From: Chloroflexota bacterium
GTDB lineage: Bacteria; Cyanobacteriota; Vampirovibrionia; Obscuribacterales; Obscuribacteraceae
Direction: 5' to 3'
DNA: 14,629 nt
Assembly: GCA_005240105.1 (NCBI GenBank)
Contig: SBAT01000354.1
Span: 1-14,629, forward strand
Positions 1 to 6,319 of the stretch are shown one piece after another. The position numbers were made by a program, and so were the translations under genes. The notes under the pieces were generated by a model. It saw only the letters and a list, made by a program, of their open reading frames with translations. It was not told the DNA's origin and ran no database searches. Position 1 is the first letter of the stretch, and the number at the start of each line of letters is the position of its first letter.

Positions 1-114
1 ACTGACAGAGGACCATTCTATGGCAATCGCGTGCTTGATTTGTCTAAGCACGCAGCTCAACAGCTGAACATGATTCGCCAGGGACATGCTGTAGTCTCAT
101 ATAGAGCCCTTTAG
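1..114 (+). CDS. RlpA-like protein, C-terminal end only (partial)
   Basis: Frame 1 is open from the first base to a TAG at 112-114 and encodes 37 residues beginning TDRGPFYGNRVLDLSKHAA. The DRGPF.GNR.LDLS..AA..L.MI..G sequence matches the end of the double-psi beta-barrel domain of RlpA (rare lipoprotein A), where the conserved Asp-Arg-Gly-Pro-Phe stretch lies close to the active site. RlpA proteins act in the periplasm or at the outer membrane on peptidoglycan; some are lytic transglycosylases for glycan strands lacking stem peptides. The rest of the gene, including any signal peptide or SPOR domain, lies to the left of the window. It is convergent with the next gene, whose stop is 45 bp away; no clear terminator hairpin is visible between them. 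The family assignment is firm; enzymatic activity of this member is unknown. Confidence 0.85.
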   Translation, partial: TDRGPFYGNRVLDLSKHAAQQLNMIRQGHAVVSYRAL

Positions 115-159
115 GCGTTAGCTTCTGGACTACCTGAACCTGTGGACTAAATTAGCTAT

Positions 160-1560
160 CTAAGTTTCGATTCGGTCTGTGGTGGCTTTTTCGTGAGCAA
201 TGCGATCGACAGCATTAAGAATTGATCTTGCTTCATTGAGGCGTGATTCAACTGCCCTGGCGTAACCAACTGGATCAGCTGGACGCTGGGAGAGCGCCAT
301 CAGCTGAGCCATGCTTCTGCCGCTGTTGCCGTGTTTGGAAATTGTTTTGGCCATATGACCAATAGACATGTCTGCATTCAAGCCTGGATTTACCAGAACG
401 CTGCGGTCTCCGTTGTGCTTATTTAGGAGCTCATTGCCCTGTCCGCCTTTTGTATATAACTGGAATAGACCGTAGCTGTAGCCGTTGTCGCCTCTAATTG
501 TCTCGCTCAGCGTGCCGCCGGTTTCAACAAGAGCTGTGGCGAGGGCATGCTCGGCCGGAACACCTTTGGCTTTTGCAGTTTCGGCGATAATGGATGCGTT
601 TTGCCAGAAATTGGAAGATCTGCCGCGTTTCTTAGCTTCACCATAAAGTGCATCGTAGCCGCGGGGCATGACAAAGCCTGGGGGAAGGGCATCTTCAAGG
701 TTTGCCATTTCTTGACTAAACTGTGGGCGCTTTCTAAATTCAAAGGTGGCATTGTCGTGATCAACTGCGACATCGCCGTCGAATAACTCTGATTTACCGT
801 CTTTGTCTAAGTGCTGCCACTTGCCGTCGGCAGTCTTTTGCATCTTAGAGCCATCGCCATAGGTGATTTTGGTTACGCACGGATTACCATTTTCGTCAGT
901 TTCGTATTCGAGAGAGGCGGTACCGTCTTTGTCGGATGTGATGGATTCAATTGTTCCGTAACGATCTCTTTTGATTTTCTCTATCTGTGCCACACCGTCG
1001 AGCAGGGCATTGGTGGCGGTGTATTGGGTTGCCTCATCAGCAGGTAGAAATTCCGGCTGACGACCGTCTTTAAATGTTATTTTGACAGTGTCGAGGACTT
1101 CAGTGTACTTACCATTGGCGTCAACTAAATGTTTGCGACCGTCTTTAAATTTCCAGGCGAAGTTGCCTTTTTCATCCACTGTGGCATCTTGGAATTCGGT
1201 GTTGAAATCGCGGGGGGTGCCGTTTTTATCTTTAGTGTGCCAAACCCACTTTTTGCCATCTACATGTTCAAAGGTGTCGCCGTTTGGCAACTTCACAGTG
1301 CCGCCAATGATATGACCATATTGGTCTACTTTCGCCTCACTTAAATCAGCGCCCTTTGCTTTTGCATGGCCGTCGGCAATCTTATGAGTGGCGTCAGATG
1401 AACCATTGGTTTTCAGGGCAGCTTTCTGAATAGCTTGCTGCTCTGAGAAGGGGGCATGAAGGACACTTTCGCGCAGGATCTTCGAGGCGTCGTGTTGATG
1501 AGCCGCGCCTTCTTTGACGTGGTCTTTGGGGTTTAGTGGTTTATCTGAGTTGGCTACCAT
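160..1560 (-). CDS. Asp/Gly-rich repeat protein with C-terminal lysozyme-fold domain
   Basis: This 466-residue protein has three visible parts. Residues 1-80 are polar, Ala/Lys/His-rich and probably disordered. Residues 80-275 are beta-like Asp/Gly/Lys repeats; the segments around 93-114 and 236-257 both follow a 'GD..............DGK.W....DK.GK' pattern reminiscent of YD/RHS-type repeats. Residues 315-445 resemble the lysozyme/SLT superfamily: ALVETGG (344-349 region) would supply the catalytic Glu346, and YSYGLFQLY (361-369) corresponds to the glycine/glutamine motif that follows it in transglycosylases. A role in cutting glycan strands is inferred from the fold only. No signal peptide or membrane segment is visible, which is odd for a peptidoglycan hydrolase. 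The ATG at 1560 is the only sensible start although no Shine-Dalgarno precedes it; a TAAAAT box 9 nt upstream raises the possibility of a leaderless mRNA. The gene diverges from the next one, which also has a lysozyme-like core. Confidence 0.75.
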   Translation of the reverse strand: MVANSDKPLNPKDHVKEGAAHQHDASKILRESVLHAPFSEQQAIQKAALKTNGSSDATHKIADGHAKAKGADLSEAKVDQYGHIIGGTVKLPNGDTFEHVDGKKWVWHTKDKNGTPRDFNTEFQDATVDEKGNFAWKFKDGRKHLVDANGKYTEVLDTVKITFKDGRQPEFLPADEATQYTATNALLDGVAQIEKIKRDRYGTIESITSDKDGTASLEYETDENGNPCVTKITYGDGSKMQKTADGKWQHLDKDGKSELFDGDVAVDHDNATFEFRKRPQFSQEMANLEDALPPGFVMPRGYDALYGEAKKRGRSSNFWQNASIIAETAKAKGVPAEHALATALVETGGTLSETIRGDNGYSYGLFQLYTKGGQGNELLNKHNGDRSVLVNPGLNADMSIGHMAKTISKHGNSGRSMAQLMALSQRPADPVGYARAVESRLNEARSILNAVDRIAHEKATTDRIET

Positions 1561-1588
1561 AGTCTGTCAATTTTAGTTAGGAATGGGC

Positions 1589-1608
1589 ATTTTCACCCTG
1601 GGGAAAAT
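1589..1608. repeat. Inverted repeat in the divergent intergenic region
   Basis: ATTTTC (1589-1594) and GAAAAT (1603-1608) are perfect inverted copies around ACCCTGGG, so the 20-bp element is nearly symmetric. It lies 28 bp upstream of the minus-strand ATG at 1560 and 83 bp upstream of the plus-strand ATG at 1692. It could be a regulator binding site serving both divergent genes or a leader hairpin; nothing in the window identifies a binding protein. Confidence 0.35.
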
Positions 1609-1691
1609 ACGAAAAAACATGCGGACTTCCCCATCTTAATTAATCTCCATTTAAGGCAATATAGGCATTCGTCACTCCTCCAACTGAATAT

Positions 1692-3221
1692 ATGCCCATA
1701 AACCGACATTTTGACAGCATTGACCAATTTGCCCACGAGCTGGAAGCCCAGCCAGTGGCGCAATTGCCGGGTTTGATTGAGCTGGCGGCAGAAGGGTGCG
1801 CACGGGATTTGTCCTGTGGCAAGGCAAAACAGGGGCAAGTCACTGCACAGGAGGCGTTCTATCTTTGTGACAGCACCGCCCATAAATGTTCTGAACTAGC
1901 TAGCGGGGGAATATTCGACACTTCTGAGCGTCTCGACCAGCCGTTTGAAAGAAATCGCCAGGAAGTGAAAGTAATTGCCGTAAGGGAAACATCGACCTTG
2001 TCTACGGACAAGACTGCAGCCAATTTCCGAGTTGAGCCGGATGGCACAATCAAAGAAATTCGCGATCCGCACAAGAAGATGAGTTCGTTTGATCCGTTAA
2101 TCTCAATTGAGATGGTCAATGGTGAGCAGGGTGCAGGCAATGACTATACGGAAAAACAAAAGGCTGCTCTCCGGCAATTGGTTTCCTATGTGCGAACAAA
2201 CTGGTCTCAAGACATTCAACTTGAAGAAGGCACACAAGATCCAAAATTACGCATTTTGTCCGCACTGTACGTTGACCCTGATGTAGAGGGCACAAATTTC
2301 CCGGGTGAATATCGTGGATATCCTGCACTGCCAAAGCAAGATGCCAGACAACACTTCTGGGAAAAACCAAAATGGCACTTGTTCGAAGAGGGCGGACAAG
2401 GCAGGCAATGCGGTGAATATGATCGCATCGACCAGATGAGTGATGAGCAAAAGAGCAAGTTTATTGACAGGGTCAAAAATCTCATCAGTCGAAATGAAGG
2501 TGGCTATAACACAATTGTCCTTAACGATAATGGCTATGGCATTTCAGTGGGTATTGCCCAGTGGAATCAAGTAAAAGGCGAGTTGCCGAAACTATTTAGA
2601 GCCTGGTACGACGCAGCTGAAGCCGAAAAAGTTGGTGGGCTGCCGGAGTTGTTTAAGGGCTGGCGCAAGGCTGCTGAGAACAATCTTCAGGAGAAAGCGC
2701 CCAGTGTTCAACCCTCTGGCACGCCGAACAGATTTGAGGAGGTTTTTGGCATTCATGCACAAACTCTATTGGATGAAAAGTCTGTGCGCGAATATCCGTT
2801 TACGGCAGATACTGATGAAGCAAGAGATATGATGTCCCGATTAAAAGCGGCGCTGGATGATCCCCTGTTTCGTCATGTTCAAGATGAACTTGTACGTAAC
2901 AATGTCAGGCGAGCGATATTGTTGGCCGATAAGTACGCACATCATTCGACGAGGTTTGTAGCACAGGTTGCTGATGTCGCTAATCAGTATGGTTGGAATG
3001 GTTGTGAGTCAATTTTACGCAAAGCAAATGTGGCTAATATCCCGGAAGACGTCGAGGGCGAATGCATGGCCATACAAGCATTCATCGACAACACTCCACC
3101 AAAGACTAACACTAAGACAGGTGAGCCAATCCACAGAACCGGGCGTGACAAGAGGCTGGACAAAGAGTTTCCGCCAAAAAACGCTAGTGGTTTAAGGCTT
3201 ATGACTAAGTATATCTTTTAG
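1692..3221 (+). CDS. Hypothetical protein with lysozyme-like core domain
   Basis: This 509-residue protein is not a recognised named family over its full length. Residues 255-310 read SRNEGGYNTIVLNDNGYG, then GISVGIAQWNQ and a GELP-type segment. This resembles lysozyme-superfamily proteins in which a Glu after a helix (here Glu269) is followed by N.N..G.GIS.GI.QWNQ. The helical segment at 390-435 (LFRHVQDELVRNN...) probably completes that domain. A short internal duplication is visible: LPKLFRAWYDAAE (298-310) and LPELFKGWRKAAE (317-329). Residues 1-250 have no recognisable domain but carry paired cysteines (C36/C42, C59/C66). No signal peptide is present. The ATG at 1692 lacks a Shine-Dalgarno. 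The last 30 nt overlap the 3' end of aroQ tail to tail. Muramidase activity is inference from a motif; the N-terminal half is unknown. Confidence 0.7.
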   Translation: MPINRHFDSIDQFAHELEAQPVAQLPGLIELAAEGCARDLSCGKAKQGQVTAQEAFYLCDSTAHKCSELASGGIFDTSERLDQPFERNRQEVKVIAVRETSTLSTDKTAANFRVEPDGTIKEIRDPHKKMSSFDPLISIEMVNGEQGAGNDYTEKQKAALRQLVSYVRTNWSQDIQLEEGTQDPKLRILSALYVDPDVEGTNFPGEYRGYPALPKQDARQHFWEKPKWHLFEEGGQGRQCGEYDRIDQMSDEQKSKFIDRVKNLISRNEGGYNTIVLNDNGYGISVGIAQWNQVKGELPKLFRAWYDAAEAEKVGGLPELFKGWRKAAENNLQEKAPSVQPSGTPNRFEEVFGIHAQTLLDEKSVREYPFTADTDEARDMMSRLKAALDDPLFRHVQDELVRNNVRRAILLADKYAHHSTRFVAQVADVANQYGWNGCESILRKANVANIPEDVEGECMAIQAFIDNTPPKTNTKTGEPIHRTGRDKRLDKEFPPKNASGLRLMTKYIF

Positions 3222-3635
3222 TCCGCGCAGACCAAGAAGATAGCTGTCAGCACCAAACCCGACGATAACACCTTTGGCTATGTCGGAGAGATAAGTCTTG
3301 TGGCGGAATTCTTCGCGGGCAAAGGTGTTGGAAATGTGCACTTCAACAAAAGGCAAATTTACGGCTAATAGCGCATCTCTAAGGGCAATGGATGTGTGCC
3401 CGTATCCTGCCGGGTTGATCAAAATTCCTTGAATGCCCTTTCCTGGTGCTTCTTGAACGGCATCAATAAGGGAGCCTTCATGGTTGGATTGCATGATTTG
3501 GATCTCAACGCCCATTTCGCCGGCAAGATGACGCAGTTTTTCTTCGATTTGCGACCAGACCAGTCGACCGTAAACGGCTGTCTCACGCACGCCTAACATA
3601 TTTAAATTGGGACCATTAATGACGAGGATTCTCAA
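3192..3635 (-). CDS. aroQ: Type II 3-dehydroquinate dehydratase
   Basis: AroQ converts 3-dehydroquinate to 3-dehydroshikimate in the cytoplasm (third step of the shikimate pathway) and typically forms a dodecamer. At 147 residues it has normal length for the type II family. Conserved elements are all visible: the N-terminal NGPNLN.LG (7-15); Arg17 and the catalytic Tyr22 in the flexible lid; QSNHEG.LID (49-58); the substrate-binding INPAGYGHTS (73-82) with Asn74 and His80; EVHISN (98-103) with catalytic His100; and Arg111 in REEFRH. The start is a TTG supported by GAGGAG seven bases upstream. The TAA of the preceding gene ends one base before this TTG, so the two are probably translationally coupled. 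It is the last gene of the long minus-strand run and overlaps the convergent 509-residue gene by 30 nt, so its transcript must end inside that gene. Confidence 0.95.
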   Translation of the reverse strand: MRILVINGPNLNMLGVRETAVYGRLVWSQIEEKLRHLAGEMGVEIQIMQSNHEGSLIDAVQEAPGKGIQGILINPAGYGHTSIALRDALLAVNLPFVEVHISNTFAREEFRHKTYLSDIAKGVIVGFGADSYLLGLRGLKDILSHKP

Positions 3636-3636
3636 T

Positions 3637-4248
3637 TTAAGACTCCTCGTCTTGCAGCGCTTCGAGGGCGCATTGAGCTTCTACCAAAAAAGGATCGTTG
3701 CGTGATAAAAGACTTTTGGAGGTTTTATCCATGAGCTTGTTGAGCAATTCGGCAACAGGCATTTTTTGTCCGTTGCAGGCAACTTCGTCTGTGATCAAAA
3801 ACATTGCTGACGCTAGTAAAACGCGAGCTTCAACCGAGCTAATCTCGCCGCTATTCAAAATGGAATCGAGAAGCTCCATGTCAGCAGTTTCTTCATTGAT
3901 AAGTTTTTGGCAAAAGTCACCGACGCCGGCTTTGAGTGCTTGTTTCCTGTCATCGGGAAGGCTTGCTGCCGCTCGAATTAAGTTTAGTTTATTGGTGACA
4001 TCACCTAACGACTCGGCACTGTCGACAAGGTTGCGTACTTGGTTAGCTTTGGTGTTGAATTGTCTTCTAAGCTCTCCTTCGGCAACACAAGCACTCGGCT
4101 TTGTGGCATGGTCCAGGCGCTTGTTGTAAAACTCCTGCACGTCGTGACGCTTTAGCCCAATGCCAAAAGGCATGAGCTCAAGAAAAATTGACTCAAGTCC
4201 TTCCAGCTGGGATTGAAGGTACATCAGTTCATCACGCGAAACTGACAA
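3637..4248 (-). CDS. Hypothetical alpha-helical protein between aroK and aroQ
   Basis: I do not recognise this 203-residue protein. It is acidic, Leu/Ala/Glu-rich and apparently all helical, with no signal peptide, membrane segment or catalytic motif that I can identify, so a soluble cytoplasmic protein is likely. A Leu/Glu-rich N-terminal stretch (5-30) could form a coiled coil. The chosen start is TTG at 4248, preceded by AAAGGA with six bases of spacing; an in-frame ATG nine codons in has a weaker ribosome site. The gene ends one base before the aroQ start and begins 65 bp after aroK, with no terminator or clear promoter in that gap. It is therefore probably co-transcribed with two shikimate-pathway genes. 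A role connected to that pathway, for example as an accessory or scaffold protein, would be a guess from position only. Confidence 0.75.
   Translation of the reverse strand: MSVSRDELMYLQSQLEGLESIFLELMPFGIGLKRHDVQEFYNKRLDHATKPSACVAEGELRRQFNTKANQVRNLVDSAESLGDVTNKLNLIRAAASLPDDRKQALKAGVGDFCQKLINEETADMELLDSILNSGEISSVEARVLLASAMFLITDEVACNGQKMPVAELLNKLMDKTSKSLLSRNDPFLVEAQCALEALQDEES
3643..3648 (-). promoter_or_regulatory. Ribosome binding site for aroQ
   Basis: GAGGAG on the minus strand lies 7 nt before the TTG at 3635 and inside the last codons of the upstream gene. It decides in favour of the TTG start, which also gives the full MRILVINGPNLN family N-terminus. Confidence 0.7.
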
Positions 4249-4313
4249 TTTCTATCCTTTCCCACTAATGCCAATGGAAAACTAACCTTGCCATTCTATT
4301 ATGCCCGGATTTT

Positions 4314-4871
4314 TTAGGCATCTAGCTCAAGGACGTCAATAACTCGCTTAGTTGTTTCAGAGGGGCTTAAGGACGTTGTATCAATCTTGTAACCTGCTTG
4401 CCGATAAATTGGGTTGCGGTCGGCCAAAAGTTCGGTTAAACGGGTTCTGGCAGCCGTTTGGGCATCCTTTTGCGAACCGTCAGATAATAATGGACGGCTA
4501 TCTCCTGCCTGACTGACTCGTTTTACCAGGGTTTCCAGGTCGGCTTCCAGCAATACAACAAGACCAATCTTGTTAAGTTTTGCCAAATTGCCGGGGCGAA
4601 TTGGCGTGCCCCCACCCGTGGAAAGGACAAACGAGGCATCTGAGCCAAGCGTCTTTTGCGGTTGGGCAATAAGAGAATCAAGCAGACTGCATTCGAGTTG
4701 GCGAAAGTGCTCTTCACCATGCTCGCCGAAGATTTCCTTGACGCTCTTTTTTGCCTGACTCTCAATAAGGGCATCGGTGTCAAAAAATGATATTTGCAAG
4801 TTGGCGGCCAGAATTTTTCCGCAACTTGTTTTGCCTGCGCCAGGTGGACCTATTAGGACTATATTTTTCAT
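4314..4871 (-). CDS. aroK: Shikimate kinase
   Basis: AroK phosphorylates the 3-hydroxyl of shikimate with ATP (fifth step toward chorismate) in the cytoplasm. The 185-residue protein shows the family signature in order: P-loop GPPGAGKT (8-15); FFDTD (29-33) with the shikimate-binding Asp; FRQLE (56-60) with the substrate Arg57; GGGT (86-89) of the Walker B/shikimate-binding loop; RPLL (126-129) in the lid; and LADRNPIY (149-156) with Arg152 and Tyr156 near the C-terminus. Length is typical. The ATG at 4871 is 5 bp after the TAG of the upstream TPR gene and has no obvious Shine-Dalgarno, so it probably depends on coupling to that gene. aroK or aroL naming cannot be settled from sequence alone; aroK is the usual choice for the single bacterial enzyme. 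Confidence 0.95.
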   Translation of the reverse strand: MKNIVLIGPPGAGKTSCGKILAANLQISFFDTDALIESQAKKSVKEIFGEHGEEHFRQLECSLLDSLIAQPQKTLGSDASFVLSTGGGTPIRPGNLAKLNKIGLVVLLEADLETLVKRVSQAGDSRPLLSDGSQKDAQTAARTRLTELLADRNPIYRQAGYKIDTTSLSPSETTKRVIDVLELDA

Positions 4872-4876
4872 TAGAG

Positions 4877-6220
4877 CTAGTATTGCCCGGATTTACGAAC
4901 TGCAGCGTCTATTTTAGCTTGCGCATCGCTCAGGCTGGGATTCAAGGCGGCAGCCTGACGAAACTCAGGTATTGAAGCTATATATTTACCGCTGTTGTAA
5001 TAGGCAAGACCGAGACCGTAATGTGCAGATGCCATTTTAGGCTCGATGGCTATAGCTTTCTGGAATTCTTCAATGGTTTTGCTGTAGCGTCCTTCCATTG
5101 AATAAATTGCTGCCAAATTATTGTGCGCTACTGCCGAACGAGCGTCCGCCGCTATTGCTCTTCTGTAGGCTGTTTCTGCAGCCGGAAAGTTACCGTTGGC
5201 GGAGTTTATATTGCCCAGATTAAGAGCAGCTGTGGCCAGTTTTGGTTTGATTTTGAGAGCAGTTTCAAATTCGTGGCGAGCCTTGCCGGTATAGCCTTGA
5301 GCTTGATAGGCAAGACCAAGGTTATTGTGTATGTCGGCATTTTTGGGATCCAAACTTGCTGCTCTTTCTAATTCTCGAGCAGCCTCGGCGTGGTTCTGAA
5401 CGAGCAGATAGGCAAGACCTAATTGCTGATGAATGATAGCTAGTTGTGGGCTGGCAATGGCTGCTTGCTGATACTTTTTAATTGCTTCCGGCAAAAAGCC
5501 TGATGCCATAAGAGTCTGAGCATTGGCAAACAAACGAGCGGTTGCTGCGTTCATGCCGGCTGTCAGTTTGGTCTGTATGTTTACTTGATCGGCAACAGTG
5601 GTCAAAGCATTGAGTTGATTGAGTTCATGAACAACCTTGTCTTGTTCACCAAGCTTTTCATAAATGCGAGCTAAATTGCTGTGGGAAGCAGCTAACTCAA
5701 CATTGATGCTCGATTGTTCAATGAGGGTTTCTGAAGCTTCTTGTCTTTGGTTTTGGGCCAATTGGCTCTTTAGGGTAGCCGATTCAGTGGCTAATTTCTG
5801 TCGACCCAATTCAACGGCCTTCTGGAATTGTGCTTCAGCTGCGTCAAGTTCTCCTAGCCCTGCGTAGATGAGGCCCAGGCGATTATAGAGAGCCGGATCA
5901 GACGGTGATTTAGATATTTCGAGCGTGAGTTGCTTGGCCGCTTGATCTAATAATTCGATTTCTGTTGCCGGCTTGCCCTGTTGAGCAGAAGCAGCCTGGT
6001 GCTTGGTCTTACCTTCGTGCGGTTTAAATTTATTGCTAATCCAGGTGGGCAAATTAGCTATGCTTGCCAGATTGAGATCGCCGTCAGGCCCCGGAATACC
6101 GAGAAACTTCAGCGGCAATACGGGCACGCAAGCCAGCAGCATGGCAAAAGCAAATACGATAAATAGGCGCGATTTCTGCCGCGATTGGACGTTATTGCTA
6201 GTCTGAGCTTGCGAGGTCAA
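4877..6220 (-). CDS. Membrane-anchored TPR protein
   Basis: The protein begins with a short polar tail, a single hydrophobic segment (about residues 18-36 from the chosen start) and a low-complexity linker. About eight tetratricopeptide repeats then fill most of the rest, with the canonical pattern (for example DIHNNLGLAYQAQGYTGKAR and SAVAHNNLAAIYSMEGRYSK). TPR arrays bind other proteins; here they would sit on the periplasmic side if the anchor is a signal anchor. The reading frame is open back to a TTG at 6295, but that start has no ribosome site and would add residues of promoter-like composition. I chose TTG at 6220, preceded by AGG with seven bases of spacing; this is uncertain. The gene lies between lptF and aroK in the same direction. 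An assembly role for the Lpt machinery is possible but unproven; the repeats alone do not indicate a partner. Confidence 0.8.
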   Translation of the reverse strand: MTSQAQTSNNVQSRQKSRLFIVFAFAMLLACVPVLPLKFLGIPGPDGDLNLASIANLPTWISNKFKPHEGKTKHQAASAQQGKPATEIELLDQAAKQLTLEISKSPSDPALYNRLGLIYAGLGELDAAEAQFQKAVELGRQKLATESATLKSQLAQNQRQEASETLIEQSSINVELAASHSNLARIYEKLGEQDKVVHELNQLNALTTVADQVNIQTKLTAGMNAATARLFANAQTLMASGFLPEAIKKYQQAAIASPQLAIIHQQLGLAYLLVQNHAEAARELERAASLDPKNADIHNNLGLAYQAQGYTGKARHEFETALKIKPKLATAALNLGNINSANGNFPAAETAYRRAIAADARSAVAHNNLAAIYSMEGRYSKTIEEFQKAIAIEPKMASAHYGLGLAYYNSGKYIASIPEFRQAAALNPSLSDAQAKIDAAVRKSGQY

Positions 6221-6244
6221 AATAATGCCTATTTGGGAGACCCG

Positions 6245-6264
6245 GTGCAAATAGTTAATTGCAC
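6245..6264. repeat. Inverted repeat upstream of the TPR gene
   Basis: GTGCAA (6245-6250) and TTGCAC (6259-6264) form a perfect 6-bp inverted repeat with an 8-bp AT-rich spacer. It lies in the gap between the lptF stop and the preferred TPR start at 6220, where the extended reading frame looks non-coding. It could be an operator or a leader hairpin. No matching regulator is seen. Confidence 0.35.
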
Positions 6265-6319
6265 GTAGGCTACCTATATATTTACTATCAGTCAATTCGT
6301 AGAAATACGAATCAGGTCG

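Noticed and set aside
1636..1665. TTAATT-N18-TATAGG as promoter of the 509-residue gene
   Set aside because: Both boxes are weak and the region is AT-rich, so such a match is expected by chance.
1593..1883. Minus-strand open frame covering the divergent intergenic region and the start of the 509-residue gene
   Set aside because: Low-complexity Cys/Leu-rich translation with no motif; it overlaps the better-supported plus-strand gene.
3698..4129. Plus-strand open frame of 143 codons opposite the unknown gene between aroK and aroQ
   Set aside because: It lies wholly inside the minus-strand gene, which has operon context and a ribosome site; the Ser/Ala-rich translation has no recognisable domain.
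4249..4313. AATGG...CCATT hairpin in the gap after aroK as a terminator
   Set aside because: Five-bp stem with a 13-nt loop and no T-run; not credible as a terminator.
4877..5500. Recurring 'taggcaagacc' DNA string as an intergenic-type repeat
   Set aside because: It encodes the conserved Gly-Leu-Ala-Tyr of successive TPR units and is explained by the protein repeat.
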